This document shows positions 1 to 12,475 of a stretch of 64,000 bases of DNA, one piece after another. The notes below the pieces were generated by a model, which had not been told where the DNA came from, did no database searches, and was given only the letters and a program-made list of their open reading frames with translations. The position numbers and the translations under genes were made by a program. The DNA is from Liquidambar formosana (lineage: Eukaryota > Streptophyta > Magnoliopsida > Saxifragales > Altingiaceae). The first letter of the stretch is position 1. Every line of letters starts with the position of its first letter. The stretch is from contig CM077832.1 of NCBI GenBank assembly GCA_039720395.1, positions 25,569,607 through 25,633,606 of the forward strand, in the 5' to 3' direction.

Positions 1-1174
1 ACTTCTGCAAGAGTTCTTTGGTCTCCTTCTGGAAATGCTGACCGTTATCTGAAATGACCTCATGCGGTACCCCATATCGGTAGATAATGTTGAGCTGTAT
101 GAACTGCGCCACCTTTTTAGCATTCAAAACTTTGAAGGAAGCTGCTTCCACCCATTTGGTAAAGTAATCGATGGCTACCAAAATGTATTCATGACCATTG
201 GATGCCTTCGGCTTAATCTGTCCGATGATATCTATTCCCCATACTGCAAACAGCCACGGAGTTGACATGCTTGTTAAGGGCATGGAGGGCAAGTGTTGTC
301 CGTTGGCGAAGAGCTGACACTTATGGCACTTCTTGACGTGGGCATAGCAATCCCTTTCCATTGTAGACCAGTAATACCCTAGTCTCATGATCTTCTTAGC
401 CAACATGTATCCATTCATATGCGGAGCTCCCACTCCTTTATGGATTTCTTCGATGAGTTTCCTGGCTTCTTCCTCCGTGACACACAACAAGTGGATTCCA
501 TTGTAAGATCTCCAATACAGTTTTCCTCCGCATACCACATAATGGCTTGCCAATCTTCTCAGTGTTCGCCTATCCACGCGAGATGCTTCCTCCGGATATT
601 CTCTTTCCTCGATGAGCCTTCTTATGTCATAAAACCAAGGGTGGTTATCTGTTACCTCTCCTTCTCGGATGGAACAGCAATAAACAGGTTTCTCTCTGCA
701 TTCGATCACAAGCGGTTTCACGCTTCCTCCTTCTGGTATTTCCACCATTGAAGCTAGAGTCGCTAAGGCATCAGCGCACTGATTCTTGTTTCTCGACAAG
801 TAATTGAACTCGATCTCCGCGAACTTTTTGGTCAGTGCTTCCAAATAGGCATGATAGGGCAACAGCTTCTCATCGCGAGTCTTCCACTCCCTTTTTATCT
901 GAAAGATGATCAATGCTGAATCTCCGAACACCTCTAGTTCTTTTATCCCCAATTCTAACGCAGCTTCCAATGCTAGGATGCAGGCCTCATACTCTGCTAT
1001 GTTGTTGGTGGCTTCGAACCCCAATTTGACTACTAAAGGCGTGAAGGCTTCCTCGGGCGAGACTAGTAGCACTCCTATGCCATAACCTCTTCTGTTTGCA
1101 GCTCCGTCGAAGTAGACTTTCCAAACCTTCTTCTTGATTTCTAGGATATCTTCGTCGGGGAACTCATCATTGAA
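1..1174 (-). CDS. pol: pol: archaeal-type RNase H (aRNH) and integrase, 3' end cut by window edge
   Basis: An open frame of about 390 codons with no stop runs from 1174 off the left edge. It opens directly after an in-frame TAA at 1177-1175 that separates it from the upstream RNase H, so it is the same polyprotein frame. The aRNH (about 1120-735) shows the four acidic positions: YFDGAANR, EYEACILAL, VFGDSAL and CADALATLAS. Integrase follows from about 575: the zinc-binding part (IHKGVGAPH, then CHKC) and two of the three catalytic acids (WGIDIIG and ISDNG); the glutamate lies beyond the edge. Integrase inserts the cDNA copy into nuclear DNA; aRNH degrades the RNA template. These are the best-preserved enzymes of element 1. 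Confidence 0.92.
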
Positions 1175-2771
1175 TTAGGTTGATGACGACACAGGGCAGC
1201 TTGCCAAATGGTCTGCAATGACACTTCCTTTGACGGACTTTTGCGCTAGGTACTTTATGTCGAACTCATTGAGAAGAAGCGACCAACGAGCGGTCCTGTA
1301 TGATAGGACTGGTTTTTCTAGCAAATACTTCAAAGGATCCAATCGACTTATCAACAGGACTTCGAAAGACATCATGTAATGACGGAGTTTCTGGGTAGCC
1401 CATACCAATGCTACGCAAGCCTTTTCTAGCGCATTGTACTTTACTTCATAATCTGTCATTTTCTTGCTCAAGTAGTAGATGGCATTTTCCTTTTTCGACC
1501 CTTCAAGGTATTGAGCTAACATGGCTCCCGTCGCGGTTTCAGTAACCGTTAAGTATAACAGTAATGGTTCACCTTGCCGCGGGGGAACCAAGATTGGGGG
1601 GTTGCTCAGATACCTTTTAATGGTCTCAAAAGCTTCTTGACAGTCCTCATTCCATTCCTTGGAAACGCCCTTTTTAAGTAGCTTGAAAATTGGCTCGCAT
1701 ACCATGGTTAGATTAGCGATAAAACGACTTATGTATTGAACTCTCCCCAGAAAACCCCGGATCTGCTTTTCCGTTCTTGGTGGCTCCATCTCCGTGATAG
1801 CTTTTATCTTCCCTGGATCAACTTCGATTCCCCTCTGAGTGATCATGAAACCCAACAGCTTCCCTGCGGTGACTCCGAAGGCACACTTCTGAGGATTCAG
1901 TCAGAGGTTGTACTTCTTTGCCCTTTCTAGGAACTTCTCCAATGCTGCGAAATGTCCTTCCCGGTCTACAGATTTGACTATCATGTCGTCCACATATACC
2001 TCTACTTCTTTATGGATCATATCATGCAATAGGGTTGTAGCAGCTCTTTGGTAAGTAGCCCCGGCATTTCTCAAGCCAAAAGGCATTACCTTGTAGCAAT
2101 ACGTGCCCCACTGCGTGATAAAAGCCGTCTTTTCCATGTCTCGAGGCGCCATCTTTATCTGGTTGTAACCGGAGAACCCATCCATGAAGGAGAGAAGAGC
2201 ATGGCCTGCCGTGCTGTCCACCAATACATCGATATGCGGTAAAGGGAAATCATCCTTTGGGCTCGCAGCATTAAGGTCGCGAAAGTCAACACACATTCGC
2301 ACTTTCCCATCTTTTTTAGGCACAAGCACTATGTTAGACAGCCACTCAAGGTACTCCACAACTTGGAGAAACCCGGCATCTAATTGTTTAGTTACCTCTT
2401 CTTTTACTTTCAAAGCCCATTCTGGTTTTAATCTTCTTAATTTTTGCTTTATAGGCTTTTTAGTGGGATTAGTGGGGATGTAATGTTGCACAATATCTGG
2501 ATCAATACCAGGCATATCCTCATAAGACCATGCGAAGGCCTCTACATTGGCTTTTAGAAGTATTATCAACTTTTCTTTTTCAGCAGGTGAGAGAGTTATC
2601 CCGATTTTAATTATCCTTGGCAATTCATCTGTCCCTAAATTGATTGATTCCAATTCATCTATGTTAGGTTCGGTAACGCCCCTTTTCCTTTGCTCGACGA
2701 GCTCTGGGGGGACGTCATTCCTAGGATCTATATCCATGCCATAGATATCCATAGAAGAGAGAAAGGAAACA
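1175..2771 (-). pseudogene. pol: pol: reverse transcriptase and degenerate RNase H
   Basis: The RT runs from 2771, just after the intron acceptor, to about 1850. It shows the catalytic box YVDDMIVKS near 1985 and the fingers/palm motifs VPKKDGKVRMCVDFRDLN and MPFGLRNAGATYQR. One TGA at 1903-1901 interrupts the thumb; homologous element 3 has a cysteine codon there. The RNase H follows (1855-1175, GFLGRVQYISRFI and YEVKYNALEKACVALVWA). Its usual DASD site reads YLTVTETATGAML, so the first catalytic aspartate is gone, as is known for Tat elements that rely on the second RNase H. A TAA closes the frame at 1177-1175. Two substitutions appear to be the only breaks. Confidence 0.9.
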
Positions 2772-2940
2772 CTGCAAATAATGAAAAGAAACACACTTTA
2801 TTGACTGAACTAACAAAACAAAACAAAGAAAAGAAAACACATGTGCCACAACTAGGGAACGACTCCTAACTCCACAAGGTGGGCTAGGCAGACACATTTT
2901 ATTTGAAAGGAAAGCTAAGGCAAGCTACTAAGGAACCTAC
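2772..2940 (-). other. Ogre-type intron between protease and RT (169 bp)
   Basis: The donor GTAGGT lies at 2940-2935 and overlaps the stop codon that ends the gag-protease frame. The acceptor, TTTGCAG, ends at 2772. Removing this segment joins the two frames without a stop and in phase. Element 3 has the same arrangement at 24677-24841. Ogre elements are known to carry a spliced intron at this place. The splice sites are read from sequence; splicing itself is inferred. Confidence 0.75.
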
Positions 2941-3540
2941 AAACTACTATCAGGTAAGTCGAGATCCTCGCCCTCAAGAACTTCTGCAATGATACCCTCT
3001 TCAAGATGCCAATTAAGGAGCGGCACGGCTGCATGGTGAATTGAAGAACACTCGAGATCCGATTCCTCTACAGCAAGAACCATATCTTGAAACATTGTAA
3101 CCATGGCTTCCGAATCCATCTGTTCTGCCCAGTCCTCGTTCTTCTTTTCCCAATTAGTCATCCTTGATCGCTTCATCGTCAACCATTATAGCAGTAATGG
3201 GATACCACTCAGTAAAGAATATTTCAAACCCCGGAACTCTCGCCTTAGTTGCTTTGTCAATGGATGGTTCGGGGAATCCACAGAATAGGAAGTCCTCCCC
3301 TTCCTTAATAAAGTAACCATTCAAGGTAGGTCGGTATGGCGAGATTCGGATATCTGGCGCCCTTCCTTTTGCTTTTGCTTTGATTCTTTCTCTGCTTCTC
3401 TGCAACATCTCCATACGGTCCTTTTTGGAAGGCTCATATCCCAATCCGAAGGTATAGGTGACAAAGCGGCTCTGAACGGATACCGGTATGCCTTGCTGAC
3501 GGCGTCCTAGTCCCTATACCTGGGAAGAAACTCATTTTCT
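2941..3540 (-). pseudogene. Protease-RT linker with G-patch-like segment
   Basis: This region joins protease to RT. Recognisable pieces are TFGLGYEPS-like residues near 3440, RISPYRPTLNGYFIKEG (about 3345-3295), VPGFEIFFTEWYPI (about 3235-3195) and an acidic tail ending DLDLPDSS at the intron donor. Element 3 has the same protein unbroken, with a G-patch-like PGMGLGRHQQGIP. Here frameshifts near 3170 and between 3445 and 3540 break it. G-patches usually bind RNA or RNA helicases; the role in Tat elements is not established. Confidence 0.7.
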
Positions 3541-4197
3541 TCATGATGTTCCCCACATGCAAATTGCCATGAGGGCAAAAGTCGAGAAGGTATCAACTCT
3601 CTTTGTTCTGGCTCTTTCTCTATGCATTGAACATACTCGAACCCAGACAATGGTGCTCCAACGGGCTTCGGGCTTGATCTCGCAAATGGGTACCCCCGAC
3701 GACTTTAAGTCATAATCACCTTGAAGTGTGACGATAGCCCCTTCATAAGGGAACTTGACTTTTTGGTGCAATGAAGAAGGGACAGCCCTTGCAGGATGAA
3801 TCCAAGGTCTTCCCAACAAGAGGTTGAAGCACGACGGGACGTCCAGCACTTGGAACTCGACTATGAATTCTGTAGGCCCCATAATCAGCGGCAAAGTGAC
3901 CACTCCAATCACCTCTCTACGGGTGTTATCATAGGCTCTCACTGTTTGCCCGGATGGGACGAAGTCTGTTGGATCCAACCCCAAAACGGTGGCAGTTCTG
4001 AGAGGGCACACATTAAGAGCGGAACCATTATCAATCAGGACTGTTGGAACTCTCTTTCCCATGGTGTCGACAGTGATGTACATGGCTTGCGAATGGCTAG
4101 GTCCACTTTTAGGTAGGTCTGCTTCTGAGAACACAATGGTTGAGTTCTTCGAGGTTGGATTCACCAGGTTCACCAAATTTTTCAGGAGATGTGTCAA
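3541..4197 (-). pseudogene. pro: pro: retroviral-type aspartic protease
   Basis: The active-site motif is VLIDNGSALNVCPL (about 4050), followed by the flap region and the C-terminal LLLGRPWIH (about 3820). This is a gypsy-type aspartic protease that cleaves gag-pol. The frame meets gag through a frameshift in an A run near 4160, and leaves its true frame near 3655, where element 3 continues with a conserved segment that here is read out of frame. The active site looks intact; the copy as a whole is broken by indels. Confidence 0.85.
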
Positions 4198-4346
4198 CAG
4201 GAACCTGTATCTGGTTCAGCAACTTCAAGATAGTCTGACGATGCTTGTAAGAGGCCATGAGCAAACCCCATATAGTGATGTTGGCATTAGTCTTTCTCAA
4301 TTGCCTAAGCACTTCGTCCTCTTCTTCTTGCAGGTCGAGGTGGCGA

Positions 4347-5967
4347 TTACCTTCCAGGTCCCCCAATAGGGTTGTCAGATTCTAAGTGCGGAGGCTTTAA
4401 ATGGTGACCCCCTCTAGTTATGTGCTCCACTTCGTCATTGCTCATCCACATATCATCAATCTCTCCTACATCACCCATGAGGTCATCCCATGTGATTGTG
4501 TCGATCTCTTCCATTTGGACTTCCTCTGGCAACTCATCCCAACCTGTGGGGATTATAGGCTCATCAGGGATGGGGTCGGGATAGAGTACATAGTAATCAA
4601 ACTTTCCGGACGACTCTCCCAACAAACCCACTTTAGGATCTCCTGCCTCGAACCTTTCTTTCAATTGTCGCTGCATGGACTTCTTTGGCAATACCAAAAC
4701 CTTTTGATCAATAAGTTCTTGAACTACCTTTTTCAGTATAACACAGTCCTCCGTATCATGTCCGGGCGCCTGATGGTACAAACAGAATTGGTGAGGAGTC
4801 GAAGGCCTCGGCTTTGAATGGCATGGCAATATAAGCCCTTTATCACAACATTGGTGGAAAACTTGAGTCAAGGTCATGGGAAGCGGCGTGTATCGCCTTA
4901 TGGGTTGACGGGATTGGGACGAGCCTAGCTCGATGGCATTTATGTTGTTGGGAGGAGGCATATTGTGAGTGGGGAGGGGATTTCGAGTGACATTTGGGCG
5001 ATTTGGTGCGGTGGGTGGTGAAATGATCTGCTTGTCGAGCAAATCTTGAATTTCATGGCGGAGGCGGTAACAACGGTTGGTTAGATGGCCTTTGGCTTGG
5101 TGGAACTTGCAATATTCATTTTCATTGTAGTTCTTGGGCAATGGGTTTGGTGGAGGCCTTGGGTCGAGGGGTTTCAGGAGGTCACGACTTCTCAGCTTTT
5201 CAAAGACTCTTTCGAGTGGCATATATAGCTCGGTGAATTGGCGAGGTGAGGTGGAGTCATTTAGGGAGAAAGGGCGAGTGGGTTGGGTAATGGTATTGAC
5301 CTCGGCATTGGGTTTTCCTCCAAAGTTTGTCCTTCGACTCCTTTGGATCTCCTCCGTTTTGATTGTTCCATCGGCGATTGCATCTTCAACTTGTGTGCCA
5401 GCCCCAACAAGAGCCTTGAAATTCGGAAAGTAATGAGCAAAAAGATGCTTGTGATATACGGGCAGCAAGTTCTTCACCACCAACTGAATCTGTTCTTCCT
5501 CATTCGGTCTGTCTGTCATCTTGGAAGCCTTTTGTCTCCACCTAGTGATGAAGGCGGAGAAAGTCTCGTTAACCCCTTACTTAGTGGTTTCCAAATCCCT
5601 TCGCGTGACATCCACTTCAGTGTTATACTTGTAATGGTCTGTGAATGCATTGCACACATCCTCCCAAGTCTTGGTTCTATTCTCCTCTAATGACAAAAAC
5701 CATTTCAAGGCGGAACTTGCTAATGACTCATGAAACATTTGAGCCAATAACTCATCGTTCGCCCCTCGAGGGTGCATAGCTCGCACATACATCTTGAGGT
5801 GGGTTTTAGGACAGCCAATCCCATCGAATTTTTCCAACTCCGGCATCTTGAATTGTAACGGGATGCGAGCCTTTGGGAACAAGGACAAGGTGCGGATGTC
5901 CACCATATCATCAGACCTGCGGATTCCCTTCAGAGTTCGTTCTAAGGCCTCAACCTTGTTTGCCAAG
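4347..5967 (-). pseudogene. gag: gag, capsid and zinc-knuckle part
   Basis: This is the main part of gag. Capsid-like residues (FDGIGCPKTHLKMYVRAM, WEDVCNAFTDHY) lie at about 5830-5610. They are followed by an in-frame TAA at 5579-5577 and then an open frame from 5576 to 4347. Two zinc knuckles of the form C-x2-H-x4-H-x4-C are present: CKFHQAKGHLTNRC (about 5110) and CLYHQAPGHDTEDC (about 4780). The frame is lost at a G run near 4365 and continues in another frame to about 4109. The upstream end at 5967 is the exact edge of inserted LTR A; the frame continues on the other side at 8739. Confidence 0.88.
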
Positions 5968-8738
5968 TGTGAACCCCGGAAATTGGGCCCACAAGGGATT
6001 GAAAGAAAATGGGTTTGAAAAAGAAAAAGGAAAGGAGTCGCCACCTTATTTTTTAAAGGAAACAAGGAAAACCCTAAAAATAGTTTGTTTTAGGAAAACA
6101 ATTTGAATGACTCCATAAAAAAGAAAAGGCAAAAACCAATCTTTTGAAAACCAAAGAAATCGGGGATTCGGAGGCTAAGTTATGACATGGGAAGGTTCTA
6201 GGCAAAGCCTATAGGCACCCATGTCACCCTTTCGGTCTCTCAGTTCATTTGGGCTAAATCAAGATCTTTCCATACAAAAATCAGCAAGTATATCATCACA
6301 AGAATTGCATGCATATCATATATTTCATTCATCCATCCATGCATAATAAGCACATAAAAACAGAAAAAGAAAAAAAGAAAACAAAAATAAACCTAGGATG
6401 CTTGGATCCTAGAACGGACTTGAGCCTCACGAAGAGCGCCTACGTACCATGCAACGAAATACATGGATCAAAGTCCACGTAGTTCGATTAGAACTAAGGT
6501 TAAATCTTAATACAAACCTATGGTAAAAACCCTAGGTTTCCTTATTTGATCAAAAGAGAATTGATAGAAAGTTTGATTTTAGGAAAGAAATCCACAAAAT
6601 GGAAACCTTAATAAAAACCAGAATTTTGTTTATGAAGGAAACCTCTAATTAAACCATAGGATCATATTAAAAATTAACCCTAGATAGGGAGAAGAGAATG
6701 AGTTAAGAAGAAAGGTGAATTGGGGTACCTTCACACCCACTTACCTGAGCGCAATTACTCCAAACATTAGCTATTTCAGACATAAGCAGCCCTATTTGCC
6801 ATAGGACAAATACCACACCTATTTGCACCCTTACAAGTGCTCAAAACCATGCAAAAACACTAACATGCAAATCTGGACAGAATAGTATTATGACCTAAAA
6901 TCATCCACTAAGCATGCCAATAGCAAAAACAGCGAACAATAATAAGTCCTAACATATTCCTAGAACCATATCATGCATAAAAACCCTAAAACATACTAAC
7001 ATGCATGCAAAACTATCATGTTTACTCCATATGAAAAACATATACAGCAAACACGACGAAAAACCAAATAAAAAAGTCTACTTTATCATGCTATATGAAA
7101 ACAAACACAAAACAATGACTCTAAAACCCTAAACTCACAAATATGCTTAAAAACTCACAAGACATACTTTAATCATGCTAAAACCAAACTAAACAGAATT
7201 TAAATCATGCATATTAACTAACTAAAGCAATATAACATGATGAAAATCCTAACTCTAACATGCAATGACACTAATCCTAGCACAAGGACAAACAGGAGCA
7301 CAAGAATCATAACTATGCATTAAAAACCTAAAGGACAGCCCTAAAGCATGCTAAACAGTAGATAAACAATAGATATTCCATGTATATTAACTAGCTAGAG
7401 TGTTAATACATGATAAAAAAGTTACCTTTAACATGCAATAAGCCTAACCCATATGAAAACCTAGTTTAAGCTTGAATAAAGAAGGAGAATACCTTAGGAA
7501 GGGCCTTCCTTTGTGTTTGTAATTGTTCGTGGCTCCTCAAGTCTTTAGAGTGAATCAAACCAACACGAATCCTCCTCTTTGTCAAAGTGGTATCACAGCA
7601 AAGAGATCAAAACTCACTCAACTTTGAAAAGAAATAGAAAACAAAAAGAGAACAAGAGAAAAGAAAAGTGATTTTCGTCACTTTGCAGCAGCAGCAACTT
7701 CAATCGCGTTTTTGGGTATGAAAACGTTGGATTTGGACAAAGCTTGTGAAATACAAAGTTGTAGAGAATTGAATTATCTTTCTAACAAGACCAATTTCAT
7801 CAAATTCGGACTTCGGATGAAAACGTTATGATTAAAATACGACTGCTGGTTTTCAGAAAATCTGCTGCTGAATTATGACGAATTTCACTCCCTCCAAACC
7901 CTCTTCTCCTCCCCCTTGTTTAAAGACATTAAGAGAGTATTTATAGCTGAAATCTGGAGTTTCCCTTTCCTTCCTGGACTAGGTTTCCTTGGAGAATAAT
8001 CAAAAGGTATTTTATAATGATAAAAGACTTCTAATCTGAATAGGAAAAGGAAATTGTCTTTTATAAAAATTGGGAGACTGACCGCTAACACGCATGCACA
8101 TGTATCGTATGTGCGTACACACACTCATCACATACGTACACGTGTTAGTGTCATGATAAAAATGGCTAATTTAATAAAATAATTTTCTTTTCATTTTAAC
8201 CAAAAATCTCATGCTGTGATTCGTACTAATTCTTCAAGGATAATCCGTAAATAACCACACTAAACTCATCATCAGGCCATATCAAAATTGAACTTCATGA
8301 AACACTTTTGAGGGTAAAATAATGACTAATGAAAGTCAATTTGAAAAGATTTGGTTGGTAATTGTGAGTCAATTAGAGCTAACCCAAGGAAGGGTCAATT
8401 AACCAACTTGAACTACATCGAGCCATTTTAATCCCGAGCCATTGACTTACCAAATTGAACCTAGAAATACCTCTTATGCATCCATATGAACTCCAATTGA
8501 CAATTTGGAGATCATTCCAAGGTCAAATGAAAAGTTTGGGACTTAAAAGACGATTATGCCCCTCAAGTCACAAAAGCTCTTATTATCCCTCAAGATCAAC
8601 TCCAATTTGAACCAAAATTCATATCCATTGTCCTTGTGACTCTAGAAAACTAATGCAAGTGACTAGACTCAAAAACAAAACAAAAACATGCATGAAATGA
8701 TGAGCCCTAGTAAGGTGGTGCAAAAATGGGGTGTGACA
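5968..8738 (-). mobile_element. Solo LTR A (Tat family, A/G subtype), inserted in gag
   Basis: The 2771-bp LTR reads TGTCACACCCC...GGGGTTCACA on the minus strand. It is flanked by ccaag (5963-5967) and ccagg (8739-8743), a 5-bp duplication with one change. A TATA box CTATAAATA lies at 7946-7938. A palindromic block lies upstream at 8088-8150. Two or three diverged units of about 180 bp follow in the transcribed part (for example near 7206 and 7379). There is no internal region, so it arose by LTR-LTR recombination. It is most like LTR G, with which it shares the whole U3. Open frames inside it are chance. Confidence 0.9.
8088..8150. repeat. Palindromic block in U3 of LTR A
   Basis: Outer arms CTAACACG and CGTGTTAG enclose alternating CGTAC/CATG motifs, including an ACGT-core site (ACACGTGT). 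The block lies about 140 bp upstream of the LTR TATA box and is shared with LTR G (about 59070-59130). It replaces the different GC-rich block seen at the same place in LTRs B, D and E. Confidence 0.6.
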
Positions 8739-9027
8739 CCAGGACGGTTGAGCTCTCCCTTGATGTGGCTTTGGTTTCCCCTTCTTTGGTCTTGGGTAGT
8801 TCTCCCCCTTCTCCTAATGGTTCCTCAGCGGACTCAGACTCATTGGATCCTTGATTGTTATCAGTGACACGAGCCCTAGATTCAGGTTCAGAGTTCTTCT
8901 GTTGAAGGTCTTGAGCTAACTTGAGTGCAGTCTCAGATACCTGGGTGGTGTGATCAAGCTTCTCCATGATAGCTTTCAAAGCGGCCTCAAGGTTGAAACC
9001 TCGGTTGCTAGTTCTTTCTTCAGCCAT
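8739..9027 (-). pseudogene. gag: gag, N-terminal part (split from the rest by LTR A)
   Basis: I chose the ATG at 9027 (MAEERTSNRGFNLEA) over an in-frame GTG at 9093 because the ATG starts a typical gag-like helical segment and the upstream residues look untranslated. The fragment continues as a helical and then acidic/serine-rich stretch (ALKAIMEKLD, QDLQQKNSEPES) up to the LTR edge. If LTR A and one copy of its 5-bp duplication are removed, the frame joins the capsid part at 5962 without shift. The insertion alone therefore split gag. Confidence 0.82.
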
Positions 9028-9774
9028 ATCCGACTTAGTGATGGAATCAGCACTGACTAGGCGCCCTTGTTGATCGCGGATCCAAGCCAGCACGTCTCTC
9101 CCTCTAACATAGGGTAAATACTCAATTTTTCAGCCTAAGGGTCCATCCTAAGCTTCCATAATTATCTCAAAATCTTTGCAACGTACACCCTTAATTAGTT
9201 ATCTTAACCAATTACCCTTACAGGGGTCATGGGGAAGGGTACGTATTAAGGATGTAAGATGTAAAGTCTCCCTTAATTACCCACTCAATCAACAAAGCAT
9301 GGCAACACATCACAAACACGGCAGCATATCATCACAACAACGTGTGTGCATATAGGTGATCCAACGGTGTCCTAGAAGGCCCATTACATGCAACTCTTTC
9401 TTTTAAGAGGGTAGGCTAGGGTCCTCAACTTTGCTTGTACCAATCTTTATACCTAACCACATGTGACATCAGGAATGTCGCGTGGGTCGCATGGGTCCAG
9501 CAGTACGTGATTGATCCATTTGATATACCCAAGGGTACTTGGCAAGAGAGGTTTGATAGCTTCGCCCAACACATGGAATCAGGAAAACCAAGGTCGAACT
9601 AGGCTATCAGTTGGCAAGGATACATCGAGGGACGATCGAGTGATCATGCAACAGTAGCGCACACAATGCAATAAATGAAAGCACACAATCAAGCGGATGC
9701 AATGTGATTGATTTTAATTAACAATAAGAAATTAATTTAGCCCAATCAAATTAAATGAGTCTAGCCCTCGACAT
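9028..9774 (-). other. 5' leader of element 1
   Basis: Non-coding region between the primer site and the gag ATG. I see no open frame of note and no clear hairpin. It would hold the packaging signal. Confidence 0.6.
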
Positions 9775-9792
9775 CCCCAATGGAGTCGCCAA
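9775..9792 (-). other. Primer binding site, tRNA-Arg
   Basis: On the minus strand TGGCGACTCCATTGGGGA starts three bases after the LTR end. It complements the 3' end of a plant tRNA-Arg (tail GTGGAGTCG plus CCA), the primer known for Ogre/Tat elements, with one mismatch against the tRNA as I recall it. It fixes LTR B as the 5' LTR of element 1. Confidence 0.85.
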
Positions 9793-9795
9793 ACT

Positions 9796-12475
9796 GTGAA
9801 CCCACGAAAAAGCGCGGCGCCCACAAGGGTTTGGCAAAAAATATAAGGGGGGTTTAAAGACAACAAACAAAAAGGAGTCGCCACCTCAATTTTTAAGGAA
9901 AAGAGGAAAACCGTAAAAATGTTTTATTTTCAAAACCACATGACTCCATTAAAGGAAAAGCAAAGTCTTTGAAACCAGAAAATTGGATTCGGGGGCTAAG
10001 TTACGATGTGGGAAGGTTCTGGGCAAAAACCCATAGGCACCCACATCGCCCGAGTTGGTCTCTTAATTTGATTGGGCTAACTTAATATCTTTTCCACTCA
10101 AATATCATCATATATCATTACAAGGCAGCATGCATATCATATATTTCATCAAATCATCTCATGCACAATCACTCAAATAAAACAAAACAGAAAAAAGAAG
10201 AAAAGAAAAGAAAAGCCTAGGATACTTGGATCCTAGAACGGACTTGAGCCTCACGAAGAGCGCCTACGTACCATGCAGCGAAATACATGGATCAAAGTCC
10301 ACGTAGTTCGAAAAGAATAGGGTTACAACCTAATACAAACCTATGGTAAATACCCTAGGTTTCCTCATTTGAAAATATATTGGTTTAATCCAAAACAGAA
10401 AACTTCCACAAGAGGAAAACTTTGATAAAAACCATAATTTTATATTGAAGGAAACCTTTGATAATTACCATAAGCTTGTAATAAGAAGTAACCCTTGGAG
10501 GGAGAAGAGAAAAGATAGAAAAAGAAAGGTGAATTGGGGCACCTTCAAACCCTACTTACCTGAGCGCACAAGCTCCTAGCATTAGCCATTTCAGACCATA
10601 GCAGCCCTATTTGCAATAGGACAAGCATTGTACCTGTTTGCACCCTTACAAGTGCACACAATCATGCAAAGAAAACAATATCCTAATCTGGATAGAACCT
10701 TGACAAAGCCTAAAATCATCCATTAATCATGCAAACAACAAGAATAATGAATAACTAAGGACTTTAACTCAATCCTACATGCAATGACTTAGCTAACATG
10801 CATAGAAACCAAGAAATCCACTAATATGAATGCAAACCTAGCATGATTCAACTATATGCAGCATATATAGAATGATTATGATGAGCAACAACCCAAAAAA
10901 CTAAGCTAAACATGCTGTATGAGACTTATGCGATTTCAGGGTTATCGAAACCCTAATCTCACAACTATGCATTAAAACCTATGAAACGACTCTAAGACAT
11001 GCTCAAATTATCATGAATATCATTCATATAGCATATAGTAACTAACAGGAGCATCAATTCATGATAATAATCACAGCAACCTAAACATGTGAACTATGCA
11101 TGATTTAAGAAGATAGAGCGAATCAGGCTATCAAATCCTTGGTAAACCAGGGATTATCAAGCATATAAAGCCATAAACTATCCTAAAATCATTCATATAT
11201 TATCCTAAAAACATGGAACTAACCTAACATGTGGAGCTATATCATGCACTAGAACTACCATAGAAGAAGAAGAAGAAAGAGAAGCAAGAGAAGCAGAGAA
11301 TTCATGTTCAGCACTAAAGGGATAGGCTTACCTCTTGTAGACTCTTCCTTGTCTTCAAACCTCTTGTTTCCTTGCTTGCTTGGGGTTGAAGAGCCTCCTC
11401 TTGAAGTCCTTCTAGCTCTCCAAACTCGTAGCTCCCTCTCTCTGTAAGTGTAAAGTGCAATTAACCTCCCCCTATGTGCTGAATATCATGTCCTTTATAT
11501 AGAGAACTGACTACCTAAACCAATGGCTAGGATTAATTCATTAAATAATGATCCTAGGGCTATTAGAGACTCTCTTGGTGCTCAAACAACTCAAACCTAC
11601 ACACTCCTAAGCTCAGATAAGTTGTTTTGGCGGAGGAAACCGTCAAAAGAGGGAAAGAAGAGTCAGAGTTTGACTTAAAGAAGGATTCCTCGTGTGACCA
11701 ACTAGGCCTGGACGGTTAGCCGTCTGGGCCTAGACGGCTGACCGTCCAGCCCCGGACGGTTACCCGAGGCCCTCCTATATTTGCTCCGCTTTTGACTCCC
11801 ACTTGCTGTAGAAGTCCTAAAATCTTCAAATTAAGTCCGATTTTGACGAAATAAAAGCCAAAACGACCGTGTTTCAAAGGGGAACACATTTTTAAGTATT
11901 TTGGGACAAAAATCCTCAACCATGGGTGCATGGTTGGGTTTTACAAAGGTGGTTAACCATGGTGCTTCACCGTCGCTAAGCTGGGTTTGTACACAAGGTC
12001 AAACCGAATGCTTTCCCAATCGAAAATCGATCTTTCTAAACATGTTTAGGACATAAATAAAGCCCAATTGAAGTTAATTGAGAGAAAATTGGTTGGGTCT
12101 TATGAGTCAATTTGAGCAAACCAAGAAAGGGTCTTTTAGCCAACCCGAACCATTACGAGCCGAATTGATCTTAAACCATTAATTCATGAAATTGAACCTA
12201 TATATGGACTCTATATAACCATATGAACTTGATGGGATGACTCGGGATTCATTCCAAGGTCAAATGGAAAATATACGGCTTAAAAGACGATTATGCCCTT
12301 CAAGTCAGCAAAAGTTCTTATTAACCATCGAGATGGACTCCAAATCACTTCAAAATTCATACACATGATATTCAATGCCATAGAAACTCAATGCAAAAGA
12401 CTAGACTCAAAAAGGACTCAAAATCCTACATGAAATGATATGTCCTAGCTAAGGTGACAAAAATGGGGTGTGACA
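9796..12475 (-). mobile_element. LTR B, 5' LTR of element 1
   Basis: This 2680-bp LTR reads TGTCACACCCC at 12475 and ends GGGTTCACA at 9796, next to the primer site. The TATA box (CTATATAAAGGA) is at 11502-11491. A GC-rich palindromic block at 11705-11770 lies about 200 bp upstream of it. The conserved core shared with the other copies includes the purine-rich GGTGGCGACTCC stretch near the 3' end and the block around 10200-10340. Small open frames inside are not genes. Confidence 0.9.
11705..11770. repeat. GC-rich palindromic block, LTR B U3
   Basis: The block contains ACGGTTAGCCGT, GACGGCTGACCGTC and GGACGGTTACCCGAGG: short palindromes built on ACGG/CCGT. Blocks at the same place in LTRs D and E use GTGGTCAC and GCTAGCCGCC instead but share the CCCGAGGCC edge. 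Confidence 0.65.

Larger units (their letters stand above)
1..12475 (-). mobile_element. Tat/Ogre-type Ty3/gypsy retrotransposon, element 1 (partial)
   Basis: Read on the minus strand the order is 5' LTR (12475-9796), tRNA-Arg primer site, leader, gag, protease, G-patch-like linker, intron, RT, RNase H, second RNase H, integrase. The integrase and 3' LTR run off the left edge. The second RNase H between RNase H and integrase is the family mark of the Tat lineage. Gag is interrupted by solo LTR A. A few homopolymer frameshifts and single nonsense codons break the polyprotein, but the last 390 codons are open, so the copy is fairly young. The outer flank of the 5' LTR is gagcc; its partner duplication would lie left of the window. 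Confidence 0.93.
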
